Shown here: positions 8,875-16,494 of the stretch, piece by piece | Position numbering within the stretch: the stretch's first letter is position 1 | How the letters are laid out: each line of letters starts with the position of its first letter | Origin: Streptomyces pseudovenezuelae | GTDB taxonomy: Bacteria > Actinomycetota > Actinomycetes > Streptomycetales > Streptomycetaceae | Assembly (NCBI RefSeq): GCF_001513955.1 | Contig: NZ_KQ948146.1 | Coordinates: 284,476 to 348,475, forward strand | Length of the DNA: 64,000 nucleotides | Reading direction: 5' to 3' | The notes under the pieces: model-generated | Database searches by the model: none | What the model was told of the DNA's origin: nothing | The model's input: only the letters and a program-made list of their open reading frames with translations | Made by a program: the position numbers and the translations under genes

Positions 8875-8893
8875 TAAGGTAAGCCTTGCCTAA
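8875..8893 (-). promoter_or_regulatory. Iron box (DmdR/IdeR-type operator)
   Basis: The minus strand reads TTAGGCAAGGCTTACCTTA, a 19-bp near-palindrome that matches the actinobacterial iron-box pattern TTAGGTTAGGCTAACCTAA at 15 of 19 positions. It begins 12 bp upstream of the DUF2470 start and covers its ribosome site. Binding by the DtxR-family iron repressor would block transcription of that gene when iron is plentiful. Confidence 0.85.
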
Positions 8894-8953
8894 CTTAGCG
8901 AAGATCGGCGGCGAAGCCAACCGTGGAGGGCGTGACGGAGCTGCGCAGTCCGG

Positions 8954-9562
8954 TCAGGGCCTGAGCACGCCGAGCAGGGCCCGTGCGCACAGGTCGCGCA
9001 CCTGTTCCCGGGAGAGGTCGGCGCCCCGCAGCCACTCCAGGCAGACGGCCGTGGTGAAGGCCAGCCAGCCGCGGACGGCCAGCTGAAGGTCGGGGCGCTC
9101 GTTCGCCTGCGCGCCGAACTCCGGATCGGCGGCCAGCGCCGCGAGGATCTGCCGCTCCTGTGCGGCCAGCGCCCGGTGGTACACCCGGCGCACGGCCTGG
9201 TCCCCGGCGGCGTCGGCGCGGTGGAAGGCCCGGAAACCGTGGGCGTGGGCGTGGACGTACTCCAGATACGTGTCCAGCCCCGCGGTCAGCTGCTCCCGCA
9301 CCGGAACGCCGGGCACCGCCGCGGTCATGGCCAGCATCCGCCCGCTCTCACGCTCGACGACCGCCGCGAAGAAGTCCCGCTTCGTCGGGAAGTAGTGATA
9401 GAGCAGCCCGCGCGAGACACCGGCGATCTCGGCGACCTGCTCGATCCACACGTCGTCGTACGGACTCTCCGAGAACAGCCTCGCCCCCACCGACAGGAGC
9501 TGCTCCCGGCGCTCCTCGGTGCTGAGCCTGCGGCGCGTGCGCTCGCCCTGCTTCCCGGCCAT
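8954..9562 (-). CDS. TetR-family transcriptional regulator
   Basis: A 202-residue repressor. The helix-turn-helix is at about 35-60 (WIEQVAEIAGVSRGLLYHYF, then KRDFFAAVV), the standard TetR signature, followed by an all-helical ligand domain. It is divergent from the stand-alone CYP102 gene with a 107-bp gap containing several GTTCAA/TTGAAC half-sites. It is therefore the likely repressor of that P450, relieved by a hydrophobic ligand such as a fatty acid; the ligand is inferred from the enzyme family only. The ATG at 9562 has no clear ribosome site, so a short or leaderless transcript is possible. Confidence 0.9.
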   Translation of the reverse strand: MAGKQGERTRRRLSTEERREQLLSVGARLFSESPYDDVWIEQVAEIAGVSRGLLYHYFPTKRDFFAAVVERESGRMLAMTAAVPGVPVREQLTAGLDTYLEYVHAHAHGFRAFHRADAAGDQAVRRVYHRALAAQERQILAALAADPEFGAQANERPDLQLAVRGWLAFTTAVCLEWLRGADLSREQVRDLCARALLGVLRP

Positions 9563-9584
9563 GCCCGCACTTTACTTGACGCCG

Positions 9585-9641
9585 GTTCAACAACGGGATC
9601 AGACTGAGGCGCGTTATTGAACCCACGTACAACGCGTTCAA
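9585..9641. promoter_or_regulatory. Candidate TetR operator with repeated GTTCAA/TTGAAC half-sites
   Basis: Between the divergent tetR and P450 genes, GTTCAA occurs at 9585-9590 and 9636-9641, and TTGAAC at 9617-9622. The last two form an inverted pair with a 13-bp spacer. Three copies of the same hexamer in 57 bp between divergent genes suggests an operator, but the exact limits are unclear. Confidence 0.45.
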
Positions 9642-9669
9642 CTGCCGCTGGATCAAGGGAGATCTCGTC

Positions 9670-11190
9670 ATGGCGGAGACGACGACGGCCACCCGTCCCA
9701 CGGGATTCCGCAGCGCGGAGCTGGGCTGGCCCGAGCTGCACCGCATTCCGCATCCACCGCGTCGGCTCCCCCTGCTCGGCGACGTACTGGGCGTCGACCG
9801 GGCCACCCCGCTCCAGGACTCGCTGCGCTTCGCCCGCCGGCTGGGGCCGATCTTCCGGCGCAGGGCGTTCAACCGGGAGTTCGTCTTCACCTGGGGCGCC
9901 GAGCTGGTGGCGGACCTGGCGGACGAGTCGCGGTTCGCCAAGCACGTGGGCCTGGGGGTCGCCAACCTGCGGCCGGTCGCCGGCGACGGACTGTTCACCG
10001 CGTACAACCACGAGCCGAACTGGCAACTGGCGCACGACGTGCTGGCCCCGGGCTTCAGCCGGGAGGCGATGGCGGCCTACCACCCGATGATGCTGGACGT
10101 GGCGGCGCGGCTGACGGACCACTGGGACCAGGAGCAGGCGGCGGGCCGCTCGGTGGACGTGCCCGGCGACATGACCAAGCTGACCCTGGAGACCATCGCG
10201 CGGACCGGGTTCGGGCACGACTTCGGCTCCTTCGAGCGGGACCGGCCGCACCCCTTCGTGACGGCGATGGTGGGCACCCTGACCTACGCGCAGCGCCTCA
10301 ACTCCGTGCCCTTCCCCGCTCTTGTCCGGCGTGCCGCGCGGCGCAACGCGGACGACATCGCCTACCTCAACCGGATGGTCGACGACCTGGTCCGGGCCCG
10401 GCGCGAGGCGGCCGGGGACGGTGACCTGCTCGACCGGATGCTGCAGACGGCCCACCCGGAGACCGGTGAGCGGCTGTCCCCGGAGAACGTCCGCCGACAG
10501 GTCATCACCTTCCTCGTGGCCGGCCACGAGACCACGTCGGGGGCGCTCTCCTTCGCCCTGCACTACCTCTCCCGGCACCCCGAGGTCGCGGCACGCGCGC
10601 GGGCCGAGGTGGACCGCGTGTGGGGCGCCACCGACACACCGGGGTACGACCAGGTGGCGAAGCTGCGGTACGTGCGCCGGGTGCTGGACGAGTCGCTGCG
10701 GCTGTGGCCGACGGCGCCCGCGTTCGCCCGGGAGGCGGTCGAGGACACCGTACTGGCGGGGCAGCACCCGATGCGCCGCGGGGCCTGGACGCTGGTGCTC
10801 ACGCCGATGCTGCAGCGCGATCCCGAGGTGTGGGGCGCCGACGCCGAGCAGTTCGATCCGGACCGCTTCGACCCCAAGGCCGTACGGTCGCGTCCCGCGC
10901 ATGTCTTCAAGCCGTTCGGCACCGGGGCACGGGCCTGCATCGGGCGCCAGTTCGCGCTGCACGAGGCCACGCTGGTGCTCGGTCTGCTGCTGCGCCGCTA
11001 CGAGCTGCGCGCCGACCCCGCTTACCGGCTCAGCGTGACCGAGCGGCTGACGCTGATGCCGGAGGGGCTCCGGCTGCACCTGGACCGGCGGGCGGGCAGT
11101 GCCGCCGGGACCGCCCCCGTGACGGATCCCGACGAGATCCCGGTCCCGGCCTCCGAGTCACGCTGCCCAGTGCACAGGGCGGGTGACTGA
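9670..11190 (+). CDS. Stand-alone cytochrome P450, CYP102B-like (no reductase domain)
   Basis: A 506-residue heme monooxygenase. It has the I-helix AGHETTSG, the K-helix ExxR in DESLRLWP, and the heme loop [10 protein letters not shown] with Cys423. Sequence style and loops place it with the CYP102 heme domain, yet it stops after the heme domain with a short Pro/Ala tail, so electrons must come from a separate ferredoxin or reductase; none is encoded next to it. This matches the CYP102B form known in Streptomyces. The ATG at 9670 follows AAGGGA by 9 nt. It is controlled presumably by the divergent TetR. The last 33 bp overlap the convergent pentapeptide gene. Confidence 0.93.
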   Translation: MAETTTATRPTGFRSAELGWPELHRIPHPPRRLPLLGDVLGVDRATPLQDSLRFARRLGPIFRRRAFNREFVFTWGAELVADLADESRFAKHVGLGVANLRPVAGDGLFTAYNHEPNWQLAHDVLAPGFSREAMAAYHPMMLDVAARLTDHWDQEQAAGRSVDVPGDMTKLTLETIARTGFGHDFGSFERDRPHPFVTAMVGTLTYAQRLNSVPFPALVRRAARRNADDIAYLNRMVDDLVRARREAAGDGDLLDRMLQTAHPETGERLSPENVRRQVITFLVAGHETTSGALSFALHYLSRHPEVAARARAEVDRVWGATDTPGYDQVAKLRYVRRVLDESLRLWPTAPAFAREAVEDTVLAGQHPMRRGAWTLVLTPMLQRDPEVWGADAEQFDPDRFDPKAVRSRPAHVFKPFGTGARACIGRQFALHEATLVLGLLLRRYELRADPAYRLSVTERLTLMPEGLRLHLDRRAGSAAGTAPVTDPDEIPVPASESRCPVHRAGD

Positions 11191-11979
11191 CTCCGGCAGC
11201 CTGGTGCCGGCGCTGCCCCTGGCCGCGTTCAGCTGGGGCTGGGTGAGGAAGAACGCGCCGGTCAGGTCGGCGTCCGTGAGGTCGGCGTCGCGCAGATCGG
11301 CGCCGATCAGATCCGCGCCGCGCAGGTCGGCTCCGGTGAGGTCGGCCGCGATGAGGTAGGCGCCGCGGAGACTGGCACCGCGCAGGTCGGCCCCCTTGAG
11401 CCGGGCACCCATCAGGTCGGCGCCCCGGCGGTTCTTCTTCCTGCCCCCGCCGCCGACGCCGGCCCGCACCAGCTCGCTGGTGCGCAGCAGCAGGACGTTG
11501 ACCTCCTGCCGGTGCGCGGGGACGTCCAGAGCGGCGAGCTCCTCGGCGGTCTCCCGGGTGAGCGCCTCGGTGCGCTCCAGCATGCGGCGCAGGTCGGCGT
11601 GGACGGGGCGGGCGGCGGGCAGGGTGAGCGCCTCGGTGAGGTACCACAGCAGTTCGTGGAGCTGGCGCACCACCGGGAACACGTCGAACATCCGGCGGGC
11701 GTCCTCGCGCGTGCCGTCCCGCCAGTCCCGGCCGCCGAAGGTGATCTGCGAGACCTTCTGCCCGGCGCCGAAGCAGTCGTAGACCGTGCATCCGGTGTAG
11801 CCCTCGTCCCGCAGCCTGGCGTGGATCCCGCACCGGTGGTCGTCCCGGAGGTTGGGGCAGGGCGTGCCGGCCGGCTTGTCACGGGCGAAGTCCGCGGAGG
11901 CGGCGAAGGGCAGGGCGACACAGCACAGGCCGAAGCACCGCGCGCAGTCGCCGCTGAGGTCGATCATCTGTTCTTGCAT
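11158..11979 (-). CDS. YkgJ-type cysteine-cluster / pentapeptide-repeat fusion protein
   Basis: A 273-residue protein joining two modules. Residues 10-75 carry a metal-binding cysteine cluster (CARCFGLCC, then CPNL, CGIH, and GCTVYDCFG), resembling the YkgJ family that binds zinc or iron. Residues about 185-245 form a run of pentapeptide repeats of the A(D/N)LxG type ([20 protein letters not shown] and onward), which fold as a right-handed quadrilateral helix. The middle is helical. Neither module predicts an enzyme, and the biological role is unknown. The ATG at 11979 is taken; an internal ATG four codons later is also possible. It is convergent with the P450. Confidence 0.8.
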   Translation of the reverse strand: MQEQMIDLSGDCARCFGLCCVALPFAASADFARDKPAGTPCPNLRDDHRCGIHARLRDEGYTGCTVYDCFGAGQKVSQITFGGRDWRDGTREDARRMFDVFPVVRQLHELLWYLTEALTLPAARPVHADLRRMLERTEALTRETAEELAALDVPAHRQEVNVLLLRTSELVRAGVGGGGRKKNRRGADLMGARLKGADLRGASLRGAYLIAADLTGADLRGADLIGADLRDADLTDADLTGAFFLTQPQLNAARGSAGTRLPESVTRPVHWAA

Positions 11980-12133
11980 CGCGGCCAGCCTAACGGCCCC
12001 GCCGACCGGCCCGTCCGACGGAACTCACCGATGGGTTTCCGGCGATGTGGGGGTCTCCTCATCCAACGGAAAACAAGCTGGGCTACCACAGAGACAGCGG
12101 CCGAGCAGGAGCCGAACGCGTCGAGGAGGCGTC

Positions 12134-12334
12134 ATGTGCAGCCACCAGCCCCCGTGCCCCACCGTCGACAGCCCCGACCACCACAGCGCGGTGATCGTCT
12201 CGGCCCATCCCGAACAGGGCTGGAGCCTGTTGTGCAACGGCACCATCGTCTTCGACGACACCGGTGAACTGCTGCCGGACGGACGGGTCGTGCGCCCGCA
12301 CCGCATGTCCGGCACGCTGGTCGCGGCGGCCTGA
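12134..12334 (+). CDS. DUF5999 family small protein
   Basis: A 66-residue protein matching the small Streptomyces DUF5999 family: it opens MCSHQPPCPTVDSPD and contains HPEQGWSLLCNGTIVFDDTG and LLPDGRVV. Two closely spaced cysteines and two histidines near the N-terminus could bind metal, but this is not established. The ATG follows GAGGAGGC by 3-4 nt. It ends one base before the convergent sigma-factor gene. Confidence 0.85.
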   Translation: MCSHQPPCPTVDSPDHHSAVIVSAHPEQGWSLLCNGTIVFDDTGELLPDGRVVRPHRMSGTLVAAA

Positions 12335-12335
12335 G

Positions 12336-13199
12336 TCAGCGGGCGGTGCCGGGCAGGTCGAGCCGGGTGAGCCGTTCGGGGTCGGCCAGCAGGAGCAGGG
12401 CGACGATCCTGCCCTCGGCGACGGTGACGCCCGCGACCGAGAGGGGGCGGCCCTCGGGCAGGTTGACGATCCCGACCTCGCCGTTGACCCGGGCGAGGCG
12501 GGCGCAGTCGGCGAACCGCCGGAACTTCAGAGCCTGTTCGGCCACCGGCCGCGCACCGCGCACACTCCTGGAGGACGGGCTCCCGGAGTCAGCGCGCAGC
12601 ACCACATCGGGGTGGAGCACCGCGACCAGGCCCTCCAGGTCCCCCGCCCTGGTGGCCGCCAGGAACGCTTCGAGCACCTCGCGCCGGCGGCGCGGGTCGG
12701 GTTCCGCGGCGGGAGCGGCCTCCCGTATCCGGCGCCGGGCACGACCGGCGAGCTGGCGCGTCGCGGCCGGAGTGCGTTCCAGGACGGGCGCGATGTCGTC
12801 GTAGGGCACGGCGAACATGTCGTGCAGGACGAACGCGAGGCGCGCCGCGGGGTCCAGGCTCTCCAGCGCCACCAGGAGCGCGAGGCCGACCGCGTCGGCG
12901 TACAGGACCTCCTGTTCCGGGTCGGGCGGGGACAGGGGCGCGATCACCGGGTCGGGCACGAAGGTGTCACGGCGGGCGGCGCGCGAGCGCAGCCGGTCGA
13001 GGCAGACCCGGCCGACCGCGATGACGAGCCGGCCGTCCGGATCCGGGACCGGGCCGGAAGTCCTGCGGCTCAGCCCGGCCCGGGCCTCCTCAAGCGCGTC
13101 CTCCGCCTCGCTCAGGGAGCCGAGCATGCGGTAGGCCACCGCCCTGAGGCGCCCGCGCTGCTCCTGGAAGCGCTCCGCGAGCAGTTCCGTTCCGTTCAC
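12336..13199 (-). CDS. ECF RNA polymerase sigma factor with SnoaL-like C-terminal domain (SigJ/ECF41-like)
   Basis: A 287-residue sigma factor. Region 2 (about 10-80) is recognisable from RLRAVAYRMLGSLSEAEDAL and VCLDRLRSRAARR, and region 4 (about 110-165) from LDPAARLAFVLHDMF through YDDIAPVLERTPAATRQLAGRARRR. A SnoaL-like domain fills residues about 175-280. Such tails regulate the sigma factor itself in the ECF41 and SigJ groups. Compared with typical members, region 2.3/2.4 has lost its conserved tryptophans (EEARAGLSRR), so promoter melting may be altered. No anti-sigma gene or carboxymuconolactone-decarboxylase partner is adjacent. The start is the GTG at 13199. A lipoprotein gene lies 54 bp upstream. 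Confidence 0.82.
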   Translation of the reverse strand: MNGTELLAERFQEQRGRLRAVAYRMLGSLSEAEDALEEARAGLSRRTSGPVPDPDGRLVIAVGRVCLDRLRSRAARRDTFVPDPVIAPLSPPDPEQEVLYADAVGLALLVALESLDPAARLAFVLHDMFAVPYDDIAPVLERTPAATRQLAGRARRRIREAAPAAEPDPRRRREVLEAFLAATRAGDLEGLVAVLHPDVVLRADSGSPSSRSVRGARPVAEQALKFRRFADCARLARVNGEVGIVNLPEGRPLSVAGVTVAEGRIVALLLLADPERLTRLDLPGTAR

Positions 13200-13253
13200 G
13201 CCACCCCCGTGTCGTCCGTGAAAGCGAGACGATCACATGATGCACGGCGTGGG

Positions 13254-13859
13254 TCAATATCGTTGCGCCTTCGCCAGCTTGGGCGTCAGCACGGGCTCGG
13301 CGGGCTTGCGGCTGACCGCGAGGGGCTGGGCCCTCTCCCCCGGCTTCAGGTCCTCGGCGCCGACGTACCGGGTCTCCACCACCTTGCCCGAGGAGTCGAG
13401 GAAGTCGACCTGGACGGCGTACGAGGCCGTCTTGTCGGTCTTGTTGGTGATGGTGACGACGACGGCGAGCAGACCGCCGGTCCCGGAGCGCGGCTTGCCG
13501 GTCATGGTGACCTCGGACATGGCGTTGCCCGGTCCGTCGACCTTGGCGAGCTCGGTCCGGGCGGCCTTCTCGGCGCGTTCCGTCTCGGCGGAGACGGAGG
13601 CCTCGAAGGAGGAGGCGGCCGCCGAGGCGGACGCGGCCCGCTCGGAGGCCTTGGCCCGCGCCGAGGCCTCGGCGGACGCGAGCGCGGAGGCCGCGCTGCC
13701 GGAGAAGGAGGCGGTGTCCGGGGCGGTGGGTGTCGCCGAGGAGGTCGACGAGCCCCCGGAGTCGTCGTCGCACGCGACCAGCGCGAGCGTGCTCGCGGCG
13801 GCCAGGGTCACGGCGAGGGCGGCGATCCGGGACCGTCCGTGGGGTGACGGTGTGCTCAT
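13254..13859 (-). CDS. Secreted lipoprotein with Ala/Ser-rich helical spacer and FxLYD-like domain
   Basis: A 201-residue predicted lipoprotein. The signal peptide ends in LALVACDD (lipobox Cys near 30). A Ser/Thr linker is followed by a strongly Ala/Ser/Glu-rich, probably helical stretch (about 55-105, for example SALASAEASARAKASERAAS). The C-terminal 90 residues look like an FxLYD-type beta sandwich (LLAVVVTITNKTDKTASYAV, then VDFLDSSGKVVE, then LKPGERAQ). The spacer may hold the domain away from the membrane through the cell wall. Function is unknown. It lies directly upstream of the ECF sigma gene on the same strand. Confidence 0.78.
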   Translation of the reverse strand: MSTPSPHGRSRIAALAVTLAAASTLALVACDDDSGGSSTSSATPTAPDTASFSGSAASALASAEASARAKASERAASASAAASSFEASVSAETERAEKAARTELAKVDGPGNAMSEVTMTGKPRSGTGGLLAVVVTITNKTDKTASYAVQVDFLDSSGKVVETRYVGAEDLKPGERAQPLAVSRKPAEPVLTPKLAKAQRY

Positions 13860-13966
13860 CGACTGACGTCCTCTCGACTCCGGCCTCGACACTTGATCGA
13901 AATGAACCCTATGCCGGATTCCAGGGGGCGGCATGTCGTCGGTCGTCGGCCCTCCGGACGGCCGCG

Positions 13967-15268
13967 TCAGGCCTCGTCGCGCAGCAGGGCGAGCAGCCGG
14001 TCCAGCACCCGCGGGCCGCCCGCGCGGACTCCGTCGTGCTCGTACTCGTCCGTCACCCAGGTGCGCAGACCGCGGATCGCGCGCGCGGTCTGCAGGGAGT
14101 GGGCCGTGTCGACGTACATGTCGTCGTGGTAGACGGCCGCGGCCACCGGGACCTCGTTGACGGCGAGGCGGGCCGGGTCGTACAGGGGCTGCCAGTCGGT
14201 GCGGGCGGCCAGGAGTTCGGCGGTCTCGCGCAGCGGGCGCAGCGCCGGGTCGCAGTCGAACAACCAGGGGTGGATCGTCTCGCCGGTGAACAGCAGCGGC
14301 TCGTCGCCGGCGAGGGACTTGGCCGCGTCGAACTGCGGGAACTCGGCGCGCACCCGTTCGGCCGACCAGGCGGTGGGCCGCTCGTCCTGGGCGTAGGTGG
14401 CCTCGTGGACGAGGGCGTACAGCGGGTGGGCCGCGAACGAGAGGAGACCCTGGACCTCCTCCTGGAAGGCGTCGGAGAGCTCCGGGCCCCGCGGGGTGCG
14501 GACGAAGGCGTGCTCCAGGAGGAAGTGCAGACGGTGGCTGCCCTCGCCGCCGCCGAGGAGGATGCCGAGCGACTGGAAGGCCTCGACGGTCAGCCGGTAA
14601 CCGTTGGGCAGCGTCACCTCGCGGGTGAGGAGGTGGTCGGCGATACGGCGGGCCCGCTCGACGTCCTGCGGATAGCGGGCGTAGTGCGCGGCGACCTTGC
14701 GCTCCACGCGGGGGTAGGCGGCCCGGTAGACGTCGTCGGCGTGGGCGTCGAGGGAGGGCAGACCGCCGGTGAGGACGGCGGCGGCGAGGCCCTCGGGGGC
14801 GAGGGACAGATAGGTGGTCACGCAGAAGCCGCCGAAGCTCTGGCCCAGGACGGTCCAGGGGGCGCCGCCGGTGACCTGGGCGCGGATCGCCTCGCAGTCG
14901 CGGACGATGGAGTCGGCGCGGAAACGGGCCAGGTAGTCGGCCTGCTCGGCGGGGCCGCCCCGCAGGGGCAGCGTCTGACGGTTGGCCGGTGTGGAGTGGC
15001 CGGTGCCGCGCTGGTCGAGCAGGAGGACGCGGAACTCCTTCAGGGCCCGGCCGAACCAGGCTCCCTTGCCGACGAAACGGTTCGCCCCGAAGCCGGGGCC
15101 GCCCTGGAGGTAGACCAGCCACGGGAGGTTCTGGCCCGCCCTGTCACTCGCCACCGCCTCGCGGGCGTAGAGCTCGATCGTCTCCCCCGCCGGGTCGTCG
15201 TGGTCGAGGGGGACGGTGAACCGGCGGTCGGTGAGGACGAGGCCGGGCTGGCGGTAGGTCGCGGTCAA
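13967..15268 (-). CDS. pip: Alpha/beta hydrolase, proline iminopeptidase family
   Basis: A 433-residue peptidase expected to remove N-terminal proline (family S33). The oxyanion segment YLQGGPGFGANRF (HGGP-type), DQRGTGHS, the nucleophile elbow LGQSFGGF with Ser, and C-terminal acid and histidine segments are in the family order. No signal peptide is seen, so it is cytoplasmic. The TTG at 15268 is chosen as start: GGGAG lies 5 nt before it, and family members begin with the TATYRQPG segment that follows. A GTG near 15318 lacks a ribosome site. It is the last gene of the minus-strand run after the LacI regulator, 104 bp away, and has no obvious link to rhamnose use. Confidence 0.88.
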   Translation of the reverse strand: MTATYRQPGLVLTDRRFTVPLDHDDPAGETIELYAREAVASDRAGQNLPWLVYLQGGPGFGANRFVGKGAWFGRALKEFRVLLLDQRGTGHSTPANRQTLPLRGGPAEQADYLARFRADSIVRDCEAIRAQVTGGAPWTVLGQSFGGFCVTTYLSLAPEGLAAAVLTGGLPSLDAHADDVYRAAYPRVERKVAAHYARYPQDVERARRIADHLLTREVTLPNGYRLTVEAFQSLGILLGGGEGSHRLHFLLEHAFVRTPRGPELSDAFQEEVQGLLSFAAHPLYALVHEATYAQDERPTAWSAERVRAEFPQFDAAKSLAGDEPLLFTGETIHPWLFDCDPALRPLRETAELLAARTDWQPLYDPARLAVNEVPVAAAVYHDDMYVDTAHSLQTARAIRGLRTWVTDEYEHDGVRAGGPRVLDRLLALLRDEA

Positions 15269-15372
15269 CAGGGCTCCCGGGACGGACGGACATTCTGTGG
15301 ACGCGTCCCAGTTCAGCACATGTTCGTCCGCCGTCCGACCCCTTCGATCATGAAATCTTACTGACTCCCGGG

Positions 15373-16398
15373 TCAGCGGGCGGCGAGGCTGGAGCGCCGC
15401 ACGACCAGTTCGGGCTGGAGCACCACCCGGCGGTGTTCGTGGCGCTTGCCGGTGGTCTCGGCCTCCGTCTCCTCCAGGAGCAGTTCGGCGGCCAGGGCGC
15501 CCATGGTGACGGCGGGCTGGCGGACCGAGGTGAGCGGGACGGCCGCGGCGGCGGCGAACTCGATGTCGTCGTAGCCGACGATGGCGAGGTCGTCGGGGAC
15601 CGTGATCCCCGCCGCGTACATGGCCTGCAGGACGCCGAGGGCGAGCAGGTCGTTGGCGCAGAACACGGCGGTCGGGCGGTCGGCGAGGCCGAGCAGACGG
15701 GCCCCGGCGTCCCGGCCCGCGGCCACGTCGAGCCGTTCGGTGGGCAGCTCGCGCAGGTGGTCGGGGCCCAGGCCCGCCTCGGCGAGCGCGTTCAGGGCGC
15801 CGGTGCGGCGGTCGCGGACCTGGTTGAGGCCGGGCGGGCCGCTGACGTAGGCGATGGAGCGGTGCCCGGCGTCCACGAGGTGGCGCACGGCCAGCGCGCC
15901 GCCGGCGACGTCGTCGACGGAGACCGAGCACTCGGTGGTGCCCTCGGCGACCCGGTCGACGAGCACGAAGGGGATGCCGTGACGGCGGAAGGAGTCGATG
16001 TTGCGGCCGGAGGCGTCGGTCGGGGTGAGCAGCACGCCCCGCACCCGCTGCTCGGCGAAGAGGGACAGGTACTCCGCCTCCTCGCTCGCGCTCTGGGCGC
16101 TGTTGCAGACCATCACGCCGAGGCCGTCCTCACGGGCGGCCCGCTCGGCGCCGCGCGCGACGTCGACGAAGAAGGGGTTGCCCATGTCGAGCACGAGCAG
16201 ACCCATGATCCGGCTGCGGCCCGCCCGCAGCTGGCGGGCGGACTCGCTGCGGACGTAGCCGAGCCGGTCTATCGCCGACAGGACGCGCGCCCGGGTCTCG
16301 GTGGCGACGGAGTCCGGACGATTGATGACGTTCGAGACCGTGCCGACGGAGACTCCGGCGGCGCGGGCGACGTCCTTGATACCCACCGACTGGGCCAT
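15373..16398 (-). CDS. rhaR: LacI-family transcriptional regulator, predicted L-rhamnose repressor
   Basis: A 341-residue repressor. The helix-turn-helix is at residues 5-28 (IKDVARAAGVSVGTVSNVIN), followed by the hinge and a periplasmic-binding-protein core (GLLVLDMGNPFF, then VVGYDDIEFA in the family style). The ATG at 16398 has GGAGG 10 nt upstream. It is the last of seven minus-strand genes that encode rhamnose import, so it probably represses its own operon. The paired TTGAAxCxTTTCAC sites in the 23-kb divergent promoter and the site before the rhamnosidase are typical LacI operators and are its likely targets. Rhamnose, rhamnulose or a phosphate ester could be the inducer. Confidence 0.88.
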   Translation of the reverse strand: MAQSVGIKDVARAAGVSVGTVSNVINRPDSVATETRARVLSAIDRLGYVRSESARQLRAGRSRIMGLLVLDMGNPFFVDVARGAERAAREDGLGVMVCNSAQSASEEAEYLSLFAEQRVRGVLLTPTDASGRNIDSFRRHGIPFVLVDRVAEGTTECSVSVDDVAGGALAVRHLVDAGHRSIAYVSGPPGLNQVRDRRTGALNALAEAGLGPDHLRELPTERLDVAAGRDAGARLLGLADRPTAVFCANDLLALGVLQAMYAAGITVPDDLAIVGYDDIEFAAAAAVPLTSVRQPAVTMGALAAELLLEETEAETTGKRHEHRRVVLQPELVVRRSSLAAR

Positions 16399-16494
16399 CG
16401 GGCAGGGACCTCCAGGAAGACGGGGGGCGAGGGGGCGAGGGGGCGACAGGACGACCTTCACATTATCGTCGAGCCGCCCCCGCACCGGTCACGA

